DNA from: Posidonia oceanica
Lineage: Eukaryota; Streptophyta; Magnoliopsida; Alismatales; Posidoniaceae
Direction: 5' to 3'
DNA length: 64,000 nt
Assembly (NCBI GenBank): GCA_037176725.1
Contig: JAZBRS010000020.1
Location: forward strand, 50,186,001-50,250,000
The notes beneath the pieces are model-generated. The model searched no databases. It had not been told where the DNA came from and saw nothing but the letters and a program-made list of their open reading frames with translations. Below, in pieces: positions 48,971 through 60,385 of the stretch. The stretch's first letter is position 1. Each line of letters starts with the position of its first letter. A program made the translations under genes and the position numbers.

Positions 48971-49654
48971 GTGTCTTGTTAGGGCTTGCACCTATCATTC
49001 CTGGCGGTTCGGTCTTGATGAGGCTTGTACTTAAGGATCCTGACCTCTTTGGGTTCTCGTTAGGGCTTTGCACCTATCATTCCTAGCGGTCTGGTCTTGA
49101 TAAGTCAAGTACTTATCATTGCTGACCTCTTCGAGGTCTTGTTAGGCTTTGCACCTGTCATTCCCGGCTGTCCAGTCATGATATGGCTTGTACTTATCAT
49201 TTCGGACCTCTTCCGGGTCTTGTTTGGGCTTGCACCTATCATTCCTGACGGTCCGGTCTTGTTGAGGCTTGTACTGACCATTCCTGACCTCTTCCCAGTC
49301 TTGTTAGGGCTAGCAGCTATCATTCCAGGTGGTCCGGTCTCGATATGGCATGTACTTATCATTCCTGACCACTTCCGAGTTATGTTAGGGCTTGTACCTA
49401 TCATTCCTGGTGGTCTGGTCATTATAAGTCACGTACTTATCATTCCAGAACTCTTCCGGGTCTTGTTAGGGCCTTGCACCAATCTTTCATGCGGTTCGAT
49501 CTCTATAAGGTCTGCACTTAACACTCCCGACCTCTTCCGGGTCTTGTTTGGGCTTGCACCTATCATTCCTGGCGATCCGGTCTTGATAAGGCTTGTACAT
49601 ATCGTTCCTGACATCTTCTGGGTCTTGTTTGGGCCTTGCACCAATCATTCTGAG
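48971..49654 (+). repeat. Spacer satellite between local repeats
   Basis: Ordinary monomers with GTTGAGG and TCATTATAAGTC variants. They resemble 47.75-48.15 kb more than their direct neighbours. No unique DNA. Confidence 0.7.
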
Positions 49655-50515
49655 CGGTCCGGTCTCGATAAGGCTTGTACTTATCATTCCCGACCTCTTC
49701 CAAGTCTTGTTAGGGCATGCACCTATCATTCCTGGCGGTCCGGTCTTGATAAGGATTGTACTTATCATTCCTGACCTCTTCCAGGTCTTGTTTGGGCTTG
49801 CACCTATCAATCCTGGTGGTCCGGTATTGATTAGGCTTGAACATTTCATTCCTGACCTCTTCCGGATCTTGTTAGGGTTTGCACCTATCATTCCTGACGA
49901 TCCGGTCTTGATAAGGCCTGTACTTATCATTCCAGACCTCTTCCGGATCTTTTTAGGGCTTACACCTATCATTCCTGACGATCCGGTCTTGATAGGGCAT
50001 GTACTTGTCGTTCCTGACCTCTTCCGGGTTTTCTTAGGGTTTGCACCTATCATTCCAAGCGGTCCGGTCGTGATATGGCTTGTACATATCATTCCTGACC
50101 TCTTCCGGGTTTTGTTTGGGCTCTGCACCTAACACTCCTGATGGTCCGGTCTTGATAAGGCTTCTACTTATCATTCCTAACCTCTTCCGGGTCTTGTTAG
50201 GGCTTGCACCTCTCAATCCTGGCGGTCCGTTCATGATATGGCTTGTACATACCAATCCTGACCTCTTCTAGGTCTTGTTAGGTCTCTGCACCTAACAGTC
50301 CCTGCGGTCCGGTATTGATTAGGCTTGAACATTTCGTTCCTGACCTTTTCGGGTCTTGTTAGGGCTTGCACCTATCAATCCTAGCGGTCCGGTCTTGCCA
50401 AGGCTTGTACTTATCATTCCTGACCACTTCCGAGTCATGTTTAGGCTTGCACCTATCATTCCTGGCGGTCCGGTCTTGATAAGGCTTGTACTTATCATTC
50501 CTGACCACTTCTGGG
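49655..50515 (+). repeat. Alpha-derived local repeat, copy 2
   Basis: It matches copy 1 at offset 1,543 and copy 3 at offset 1,218 (15 monomers). CAAGTCTTG at 49701 pairs with 50919. GACGATCCGG, CACTCCTGATGG, TTGAACATTTCG and TTGCCAAGG follow in order. Confidence 0.87.
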
Positions 50516-50872
50516 TCTTGTTAGGGCTTTGCACCTATCATTCCTGGCGGTCCGGTCATGATAAGGATTGTACTTATCATTCCTGACCTCTTCCGGGTCT
50601 TGTTAGCGCTTGCACCTACCATTCCTAGTGGTCCGGTCTCGATAAGGCTTGTACTTATCAGTCCTTACCTCTTCCGGGTCTTGTTTGGGCTTGCACCAAT
50701 CATTCCTGGCGGTCCGGTCTTGATTAGGCTTGTACTTGTCATTCTTGACCTCTTCCAGGTCATGTTAGGGCTTGCACCTATCTTTCCTGGTGGTCCGGTC
50801 TTGACAAGCCATGTGCTTATCATTCCTGACCTCTTCCAGGTCTTGTTAGGGCCTTGCAACATTCCTTCCTGG
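50516..50872 (+). repeat. Inserted segment matching 46.8-47.15 kb
   Basis: About 4.4 monomers with TTGACAAGCCATG and GGGCCTTGCAACATTCC variants lie 3,737 bases from their partners. They separate two copies of the alpha-derived repeat, so this stretch is a mosaic. Confidence 0.8.
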
Positions 50873-51733
50873 CGGTCCGGTCTCGATAAGGCTTGTACTT
50901 ATCATTCCCGACCTCTTCCAAGTCTTGTTAGGGCTTGCAACTATCATTCCTGGTGATGCGGTCTTGATAAGGCTTGTACTTATCATTCCTGACCTCTTCC
51001 AGGTCTTGTTTGGGCTTGCACCTATCAATCCTGGCTGTCCGGTATTGATTAGGCTTGAACATTTCATTCCTGACCTCTTCCGGATCTTGTTAGGGTTTGC
51101 ACCTATCATTCCTGACGATCCGGTCTTGATAAGGCTTGTACTTATCATTCCAGACATCTTCCGGATCTTGTTAGGGCTTGCACCTATCATTCCTGACGAT
51201 CCAGTCTTGATAAGGCATGTACTTGTCGTTCCTGACCTCTTCCGGGTTTTCTTAGGGTTTGCACCTATCATTCCAAGCGGTCCGGTCGTGATATGGCTTG
51301 TACATATCATTCCTGACCTCTTCCGGGTTTTGTTTGGGCTCTGCACCTATCACTCCTGATGGTCCGGTCTTGATAAGGCTTCTACTTATCAATCCTGACC
51401 TCTTCCGGGTCTTGTTAGGGCTTGCACCTCTCAATCCTGGCTGTCCGTTCATGATATGGCTTGTACTTACCAATCCTGACCACTTCTAGGTCTTGTTAGG
51501 GCTCTGCACCTAACAGTCCTTACGGTCCGGTATTGATTTGGCTTGAACATTTCGCTCCTGACCTCTTCCGGGTCGTGTTAGGGCTTGCACCTATCAATCC
51601 TAGCGGTCCGGTCTTGCCAAGGCTTGTACTTATCATTCCTGACCACTTCCGGGTCATGTTTAGGCTTGCACCTGTCATTCCTGGCGGACCGGTCTTGATA
51701 AGGCTTGTACTCATCATTCCTGACCTCTTCAAG
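50873..51733 (+). repeat. Alpha-derived local repeat, copy 3
   Basis: It repeats 49655-50515 at offset 1,218. After ~51,735 it continues with the alpha-type GATCATTCCAAGCGG unit, which copy 2 lacks. Confidence 0.87.
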
Positions 51734-54350
51734 GTCGTGTTAGGGCTTTGCACCGATCATTCCAAGCGGTCCGGTCATGATATGGCTTGTACTCATCACT
51801 CCAGACCTCTTCTGCGTCTTGTTCGGGCTTTGCACTAATCATTTTGGACGGTCCGGTCTTGAAAATACTTCTACTTATCATTCCTGACCTCTTTCGTGTC
51901 ATGTTAGGACATGCACCTGTCATTCCTAGTGGTCCGGCCTTGATAAGGCTAGTACTTATCATTCCTGACCTCTTCCGGGTCTTGCTAGGGCTTTGCACCA
52001 ATCAATCCTAGCGGACCGGTCATAATAAGGCTTGTACTTATTATTCCTAACCTCTTTCGTGTCATGTTAGGGCTTGCACCTATCAATCCTGGCGGTTCGG
52101 TCTTGATAAGGCTTGTACTTATCAATCCCGACCTCATCCGGTACTTGTTGGGGCTTGCACCAATCATTCCTGGCGGTGCGGTCTTGATATGGCATGTACT
52201 TATCAATCCTGACCTCTTTCGTGTCATGTTAGGGCTTTTCACCAATCATTCCTGGCAGTCCGGTCTTGATAAGGCTTGTACTTATCATTCCCGACCTCTT
52301 CAAGGTCTTGTTAGGGCTTTGCACCTATAATTCATGGCGGTCCGGTCTGGGTAAGGCTTGTACTTATCATTCCTGATCTTTCGGGTCATGTTAGGGTCTT
52401 GCACCATTCATTTCAGGCGGTTCAATCTCGATAAGGCTTGTACTTACCACACCCGACCTCTTCCGAGTCTTGTTAGGGCTTGCACCTATCATTCATGGCG
52501 GTCCGTTCATGATTAGGATTGTACTTATCAATCCCGACCTCTTCCGGGTCTTGTTAGGGCCTTGCACCAATCATTCCTGGCGGTCCGGTCTCAATAAGGC
52601 TTGTACTTATCATTCTCGACCTCTTCCATGTCTTGTTAGGGCTTGCACCTATCATTCCAGGCGGTCCGGACTTGATATGGCTTGTACATATCTTTCTGAC
52701 CTCTTCTGGGTCTAGTTCGGGCTTGTACCAATCATTTCTAGCGGTCTGGTCTAGATAAGGCTTGTACTCATCATTCCCGTCCTCTTCCGTGTCTTGATAG
52801 GGCTAGCACCTATCACTCCTGGCGGTTCGGTCTTCATATGGCTTGTACTAAACATTCCTGACCTCTTCCGGTTCTTGTTAGGGCCTTGCACCGATCATTC
52901 CTGGCGGTCCGGTCTTGATAAGGCTTCTACTTATCATTCCTGACCTCTTCGGGTCTTGTTAGGGCTTTGCACCAGTCATTCCTAGTGGTACTGTCTTGAC
53001 AAGGCTTGTACTTATCATTCCTGACCTCTTCCAGGTCTTGTTAGGGCTTGCACCTATCATTCCAGGCGGTCCGGTCTTCATATGTCATGTACTTATCATT
53101 CCTGACCTCTTCCGGGTCTTGTTAGGGCCTTGCGCCATTCTTTCCATGCGATCCGATCTCGATAAGGCTTGTACTTATCACACCCGACCTCTTCCGGGTC
53201 ATGTTCGGGCATGCACCTAACATTCCTGGCGGTCCAGTCTTGATACAGCTTCTACTTATCATTCTTGAACTCCTCGGGGTCCTGTTCGGGTTTGCGCCAA
53301 TCTTTCCTACCGGTCCAGTCTTGATAAGGCTTGTACTTATCATTCTTGACCTCTTCCAGGTCTTGTTAGGGCTTTGCACCAGTCATTCCTAGCGGTCCGG
53401 TCAAGCCAAGGCTTGTACTTATCGTTCCTGACCTCTTCCGGGTCTTGTTCGGGCTTGCACCTATCATTCCTAGCGGTCCGGTCTTGATAAGGCTTGTACA
53501 TATCAATCCTGACCTCTTCCGGGTCTTGTTAGGGCCTTGCACCTACCATTCCAGGCGGTCCGGTCTCGATACGGCTTGTACTAATCATTCCCGACCTCTT
53601 CCAGGTCTTGATTGGGCTTGCACCTATCATTCCTGGCGGTCCCGTCTTGATAAGGCTTGTACTAATCATTGCGGACCTCTTCCGGGTCTTGTTAGGGCTT
53701 CCACCAATCATTCCCGGAGGTCAGGTGTTGAGAAGGCTTGTTCTTGTCATTCCTGACCTCTTCTGAGTCTTGTTAGGGCTAGCACCTATCATTCTTGGGA
53801 GTCCGGTCTTGGTAAGGCATGTACTTATCATTCCTGACCCCTTCCGGTTCTTGTTAGGGCTTCGCACCTATCAATCCTTGCGGTCCGGTCTTGATAAGGC
53901 TTGCACCTAACATTCCTGACCTCTCCGAGTCTTGTACGGGCTTCACACCTTTCATTCCTGGCGGTCCGGTCTTGATTAGGCTTCTACTTATCATTCCTGA
54001 CCACTTCTGAGTCTTGTTAGGGCTTGCACCTATCATTCCTGGTGGTCAAGTCTTGATAAGGCATGTACTTATCATTCCCGACCTCTTCCGGGTCTTGTTA
54101 AGGCTTGCACCTATCTTTCCTAGCAGTCCGATCTTGGTAAGGCTTGTACTTACCATTCCTGACATCTTCCTGTTCTCGTTAGGGCTTTGCACCTATCTAT
54201 CCTGGCGGTCCGGTCTTGATAACGCTTGTACTTAACATTCCTGGCCTCTTCCGGGTCTTGTTAGGGCATTGCACCTAACATTCCGAGTGGTCCAGTCTTG
54301 ATAAGGCATGTACATATCATTCCCGACCCCTTCCGGTTCTTGTTAGGGCT
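51734..54350 (+). repeat. Mixed beta-like satellite
   Basis: 52.14-52.35 kb carries the beta markers GGCGGTGCGG and TTTTCACCAATC. 52.39-52.95 kb follows epsilon (GGTTCAATCTCG, TTCATGGCGG, an ATCTTTCTGACC unit). 53.1-53.65 kb resembles the end of a beta block but without the micro-inverted segment (CCATGCGATCCG instead, ~53,144). 53.65-54.35 kb is ordinary monomers. Confidence 0.7.
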
Positions 54351-57300
54351 TGCACCTATCACTCCTGGCGGTCCGCTCTTCATGAGGCTTGTACTTATCA
54401 TTCCCAACCTCTTCCAGGTCTTGTTAGGGCTTGCACCTATCATTCCTGGCGGTCCGGTCTTGATAAGCCTTGTACTTATCATTCCTGACCTCTTCCAGGT
54501 CATGTTAGCGCTTGCACCTATCATTCCTAGCGGTCCGGTATTGATTAGGCTTGTACATTTCATTCCTGACCTCTTCCGGATCTTGTTAGGGCTTGCACCT
54601 ATCATTCCTGACGATCCGGTCATGATAAGGCTTGTACTTATCATTCCAGACCACTTCTGGATCTTGTTAGGGCTTGCACCTATCATTCTTGACGATCCGG
54701 TCTTGATAAGGCTTGTACTTATCATTCTTGACCTCTTTTGGGTTTTGTTTGGGCTTTGCACCTATCACTCCTGATGGTCCGGTCATGATAAGGCATGTAC
54801 TTATCATTCCTGACCTCTTCCTGGTCTTGTTAGGGCCTTGCACCATTCATTCTAGGCGGTTCAATCTTGATAAGGCATGTACTTATTACTCCCGACCTCT
54901 TCCGAGTCTTGTTAGGGCTTGCACGTATCATTCATGGCGGTCCAGTCTTGATTAGTATTGTTCTTATCATTCCTGACCTCTTCCGAGTCTTGTTTGGGCC
55001 TTGCACCTATCATTCCTGGCGGTCCGGTCTCGATAAGACTTGTACTTATCATTCCTGACCTCTTCCATGTCTAGTTAGGGCTTGCACCTATCATTCCAGG
55101 CGGTCCGGTCTTGATATGGCTTGTACTTATCATTCTGACCTCTTCTGGGTCTTGTACGGGCAAGCACCTATCATTCCAGGCGGTCCGGTCTTGATAAGGC
55201 TTGTACTAATCATTCCCGTCCTCTTCCGTGTCTTGATAGGGCTTGCACCAATCACTCCTGGCGGTCCGGTCCTCATAAGGCTTGTACATAACATTCCTGA
55301 CCTCTACCGGTTCTTGTTAGTGCCTTGCACCAGTCATTCCTAGCGGTCCGGTCTTGATAAGGCAAGTACTTATCATTCCTGACCTCTTTCGGGTCTTGTT
55401 AGGGCTTTGCACCAGTCATTCCTAGTGGTCCTGTCTTGATAAGTCTTGTACTTATCATTCCTGACCTCTTCCGGGTCTTGTTGGGGCTTGCACCTATCAT
55501 TCCTGGTGGTCCGGCCTTCCTAAGGCATGTACTTATCATTCTTGACCTCTTCCAGGTCTTGTTAGGGCTTGCACCTATCATTCCTGGCGGTCCGGTCTTG
55601 ATAAGGTTTGTACTTATCATTCCTTACCTCTTCTGGGTCTTGTTAGGGCTTGCACCTATCATTCCAGGCGGTCCGGTCATGATAAGGCTTGTACTTATCA
55701 TTCCCGACCCCTTCCGGTTCTTGTTAGGGCTTTCACCTATCATTCCTCTCGGTGCGGTCTTGATTGGGCATGTACATTTCATTCCAGACCTATTCTAGGT
55801 CTTGTCATGGCTTTGCACCTATCATTCTGGGCGGTCCGGTCTTGATAAGGCTTGTACTTATCATTCCTGACCTCTTCTGGGTTTTGTTAGGGTTTTGCAC
55901 CAATCATTCCTAGCGGTCTGGTCTTGATAAGGCTTGTACTTATCGTTCCTGACCTCTTCCGGGTCTTGTTAGGACTTGCACCAGTCATTCCTGGCAGTCC
56001 AGTCTTGATATGGCTTGTACTTATCATTCCCAGCCTCTTCCGGTTCTTGTCTGGGCTTGCACCTATCATTCCTGGCGATGCGGTCATGTTAAGGCTTGTA
56101 CTAATCATTCCGGAACTCTTCCAGGTCTTGTTAGGGCTTCGCACCTATCATTCCTAGCAGTCCGGTCTTGATACGGCTTGTACTTATCAATCCTGACCTC
56201 TTCCATGTCATGTTAGGGCTTTGCACCTATCATTCCTAGCGGTCCTGTCTTGATAAGGCTAGTACTTATCATTCCGGACCTCTTTCGTGTCATGTTAGGG
56301 CTTTGCACCAATCATACCTTGTGGTCCCATCTTGATATAGCTTGTACTTATCATTCCTGACCTCTTCCAAGTCTTGTTAGGGCTTGCACCTATCATTCCT
56401 TGCGGTCCAGTCTTGATAAGGCTTGTACTTATCATTCCTGAACTCTTCCGGGTCTTGTTCGGGCTTGCACCTTTCATTCCTGGCGGTCCGGTCTCGATAT
56501 GGCTTGTACTTATCATTCTTGACCGCTTCCGGGCCTTGTTAGGGCATGCACCTATCATTCCTGGCGGTCCGGTCATGATAAGGCTTGTACTTATCATTCC
56601 TTACCTCTCCCTGGTCATGTTAGGGCTTGCAGCTATCATTCCTGGTGCTCCGGTCTTGATAAGGCATCTACATATCATTCCTGACCTCTTGCGGGTCTTG
56701 TTATGGCCTCGCACCATTCCTTCCTGGCGGTTCGATCTCGATAAGGCTTCTACTTATCACTCCCGACCTTCTCTGGGTCTTGTTAGGGCATGCACCTATC
56801 ATTCCTGGCAGTCCGGTCGTGATAAGGATTGTACTTATCATTACTGACCTCTTCGGATCTTGTTGGGGCCTTGCACCGATCATTCTTGGTGGTCCGGTCT
56901 CGATAAGGCTAGTACTTATCATTCCCGACCTCTTCCATGTCTTGTTAGGGCCTGCACCTATCAATCCAGGCTGTACGGTCTTGATATGGCTTGTACTTAT
57001 CATTCCTGACCTCTTCGAGGTCTTGTTCGGGCTTGCGCCAATCATTCCTAGAAGTCCGGTCTTGATAAGGCTTGTACATAGCATTCCCGACCTCTTCCGT
57101 GTCTTGTTAGGGCATGCACCTATCATTCCTGGTGGTCCGGTCTTGGTACGGCTTGTACATATCATTCTTGACCTCTTCTGGGTCTTGTTAGGGCTTGCAC
57201 CTATCATTCTTGGCGGTCCGGTCTTGAGATGGCTTGTACTCATCATTCCTGACCTCTTTCATGTCATGTTAGGGCTTGCACCTATCATTCCTGGTGGCCT

Positions 57301-57750
57301 GTTCAGATAAGTCATGTACTTATCATTCTTGACCTCTTACGGGTCTTCTTTGGGCATTGCACCAATCATTCCACGCGGTCCGATCTCGATAAGGCTTGTA
57401 CTTATCACACCCGACCTCTTCCGGGTCTTGTTAGGGCGTGCACCAATCATTTCCGGTGGTCCGGTTGTGTTAAGGCATGTACATATCATTCCTGACCCCT
57501 TCCGGGTCTTGTTAGGGCCTTGCACCTATCATTCCTGGCAGTCCGGTCTCGATTGGGCTTGTACTAATCATTCCTAACCTCTTCCGGTTCTTGTTAGGGC
57601 TTGCACCTATCATTCCTGGCGGTGCGGTCTGGTTAAGGCTTGCACTTATCATTCCTGGCCTCTTCCGGGTCTTGTTTGGGCTTTGCACATATCATTCTTG
57701 GCGGTCGGGTCTAGATAAGGCTTGTACTTATCATTCCTGACCACTTCCGG
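54351..57750 (+). repeat. HOR block gamma copy 2
   Basis: It is the counterpart of 35.35-38.66 kb, and from 55.2 kb onward of 60.39 kb onward at offset 5,188-5,189 (64 monomers). It has two monomers more than gamma copy 1 between 56.9 and 57.1 kb. Confidence 0.85.
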
Positions 57751-58350
57751 GTCTTGTCAGGCCTCGCACCAATCATTCCACGAGGTCAGGTCTTGATAAG
57801 GCTTGTACTTTTCATTCCCGACCTCTTTTGGGTTGTGTTAGGGCTTGCTCCTATCATTCCTAGCAGTCCGGTCCAGGTGAGGCTTGTACTTATCATTCCT
57901 GACCTCTTTCGGTTCTTGTTATGGCTTTGCACCAATCTATTCTGGCGGTCCGGTCTTCATAAGGCTTGTACTTATCATTCCTCACCTCTTCGGGTTTTGT
58001 TAGGGCTTTGCACCTATCATTCCAAGCGGTTCGGTCATGATAAGGCTTGAACTTATCATTCCATACCTCTTCCTGGTCTTGATTGGGCTTGCACCATTCT
58101 TTCCTAGCGGTCCGGTTTTGGTTAGGCTTGTACGTTTCGTTCCTGACATCTTCCGGGTCTTGTTAGGGCTTGCACCTATCATCCCTGGTGGTCCGGTCTT
58201 GATAAGGCATGTACTTATCATTCCTGACCTCTTCCGGGTCATGTTAGGGCCTTGCACCATTCATTCCAGGCGGTTCAATCTCGATAAGGCTTGCACTTAT
58301 CACTCCCGACCTCTTCCGAGTCTTGTAAGGGCTTGCACCTATCATTCATG
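57751..58350 (+). repeat. Single 570-bp HOR unit
   Basis: CCACGAGGTCAGG at 57778 begins one copy of the seven-monomer unit (GTCCAGGTGAGG, GGTTTTGGTTAGG, ATCATCCCTGG, GGTTCAATCTCG). It joins gamma to epsilon here, so the 570-bp unit exists in single form as well as in clusters. Confidence 0.85.
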
Positions 58351-60385
58351 GCGGTCCGGTCTTGAATAGGATTGTACTAATCATTCCTGACCTCTTCCGG
58401 GTCTTGTTAGGGCCTTGCACCAATCATTCCTTGTGGTCCGTTCTCGATAAGGCTTGTACTTATCATTCCCGACCTCTTCCATGTCTTGTTAGGGCTTGCA
58501 CCTATCATTCCAGGTGGTCCGGTCTTGATATGGCTTATATTTATCATTCTGACCTCTTCTGGGTCTTGTTCGGGCATGCACCTATCATTCCTTGCGGTCC
58601 GGGCTTGATAAGGCTTGTACTTTTCATTCCCGTCCTCTTCCGTGTCTTGATAGGGCTTGCACCTATCACTCCTGGCGGTCCGGTCTTCGTAAGGCTTGTA
58701 CTTAACATTCCTGACCTCTTCCGGTTCTTGTTAGGGCCTTGCACCGATCAATCCTGGTGGTCCGGTCTTGATAAGGCTTGTACTTATCAGTCCTGACCTC
58801 TTCTGGATCTTGTTAGGGCTTTGCACCAGTCATTCCTAGTGGTCCTGTCTTGATAAGGCTTGTACTTATCATTCCAGATCTCTTCTGGGTCTTGTTAGGG
58901 CTTGCACCTATCATTCCCGGTGGTCCGGTCTTGCTAAGGCTTGTACTAATCATTCCTGACCTCTTCCGGGTCTTGTTCGGGCATGCACCTATCATACCTG
59001 GCGGTCCGGTCTTGAGATGGCAGGTACTTATCAGTCCTGACCTCTTTCGGGTCATCTTAGGGCTTACACCTATCATTCCAGGTGGTCTGGTCTTGATAAG
59101 TCATGTACTTATCGTTCCTGACCTCTTTCGGGTCTTGTAAGCGCCTTGTGCCATACATTCCATGCGGTCCCGATAACGCTTGTACTTATCACACCTGACC
59201 ACTTCCGAGTCTTGGTCGGGCTTGCACCTATCATTCCCGACGGTCCGGTCTGGATAAGGCTTGTACATATCGATCCTGACCTCTTCCGGGTCTTGTTAGG
59301 GCCTTGCACCTACCTTTCAAGGCGGTCCGGTCTCGATAAGGCTTGTACTATTCATTCCCGACCTCTTCCTGGTCTTGATATGGCATGCACCTATCATTCC
59401 TAGCAGTCCGGTCTTGATAAGGATTGTACTTTTCATTCCTAACCTCTTTCCGGGTCTTGTTAGGGCCTTGCACCTATCATTCCTGGCGGTCCGGTCTTGA
59501 TAAGGCTTGTACTTATCATTCCTGACCTCTTCTGGGTCAAGTTAGGGCTTGCACCTATCGTCCCTGGTGGTACGATCGTGACAAGGCTGGTTCTTATCAT
59601 TCCCGATCACTTCCGGGTCTTGTTTGGGCTTGCACCGATCATTCCTGGTGGTTTGGTCTTGAAAAGGCTTGTACTTATCATTCCTGACAGCTTCCAGGTC
59701 TTGTTAGGGCTTTGCACCAATCATTCTAGGTGGTCCAGTCTTGGTACGGCTTGTACTTATCAATCCTGAGCTCTTCCGGGTCTAGTTAGGGCTTGCACCT
59801 ATCATTCCTGGCGGTCCAGTCTAGAGATGGCTTGTACTCATCATTCCTGACCTCTTTCAGGTCATGTTAGGGCTTGCACCTATCATTCCTGTTGGTCTGG
59901 TCTTGATAAGTTGTGTACTTATCATTCCTGACCGCTTCGGATCGTGTTAGGGCCTTGCACAATTCAATCCATGCAATAAGGCTTGTACTTATCACTCCCG
60001 ACCTCTTCCGGGTCTTGTCAGGGCTTGCACCTATCTTTCCCGGCAGTCCGGTCTTGTTAAGGCTTGTTCATATCATTCCTGACCTCTTCCGGGTCTTGTT
60101 AGGGCCTTGCACCTATCATTCCTGCCGGTCCGGTCTCGATAGGGCTTGTACTAATCATTCCTAACCTATTCCGGTTCTTGTTAGGGCTTGCACCTATCAT
60201 TCCGGGCGGTGCTGTCATGTTAAGGCTTGCACTTATCATTCCTGACCTGTTCTAGGTCTTGTTTGGGCTTTGCACATATCATTCCTGGCAGTCAGGTCTA
60301 GATAAGGCTTGTACTTATCATTCCTGACCTCTTCCGTGTATTGTTAGGGCTTGCACCAATCATTCCAGTAGGTCAGGTCTTGATA
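58351..60385 (+). repeat. HOR block epsilon copy 3
   Basis: It matches 43.24-45.27 kb at 15,108-15,113. At ~60,385 it switches abruptly to gamma sequence equivalent to ~55,200 (TTCCCGTCCTCTTCCGTG). Confidence 0.87.

Noticed and set aside
49487..50128. Minus-strand open frame of 213 codons with basic repeats (MISTSLIKTG, NKTRKRSG)
   Set aside because: It is the antisense frame of the same repeat. Equivalent frames appear across the whole window wherever several 81-bp units adjoin, and they overlap equally long plus-strand frames.
56701..57246. Overlapping open frames on both strands (176-181 codons)
   Set aside because: Both strands are open at the same place because of the 27-codon period. 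The counterpart at 37.85-38.2 kb is broken by monomer gain or loss, which shows no selection for coding.
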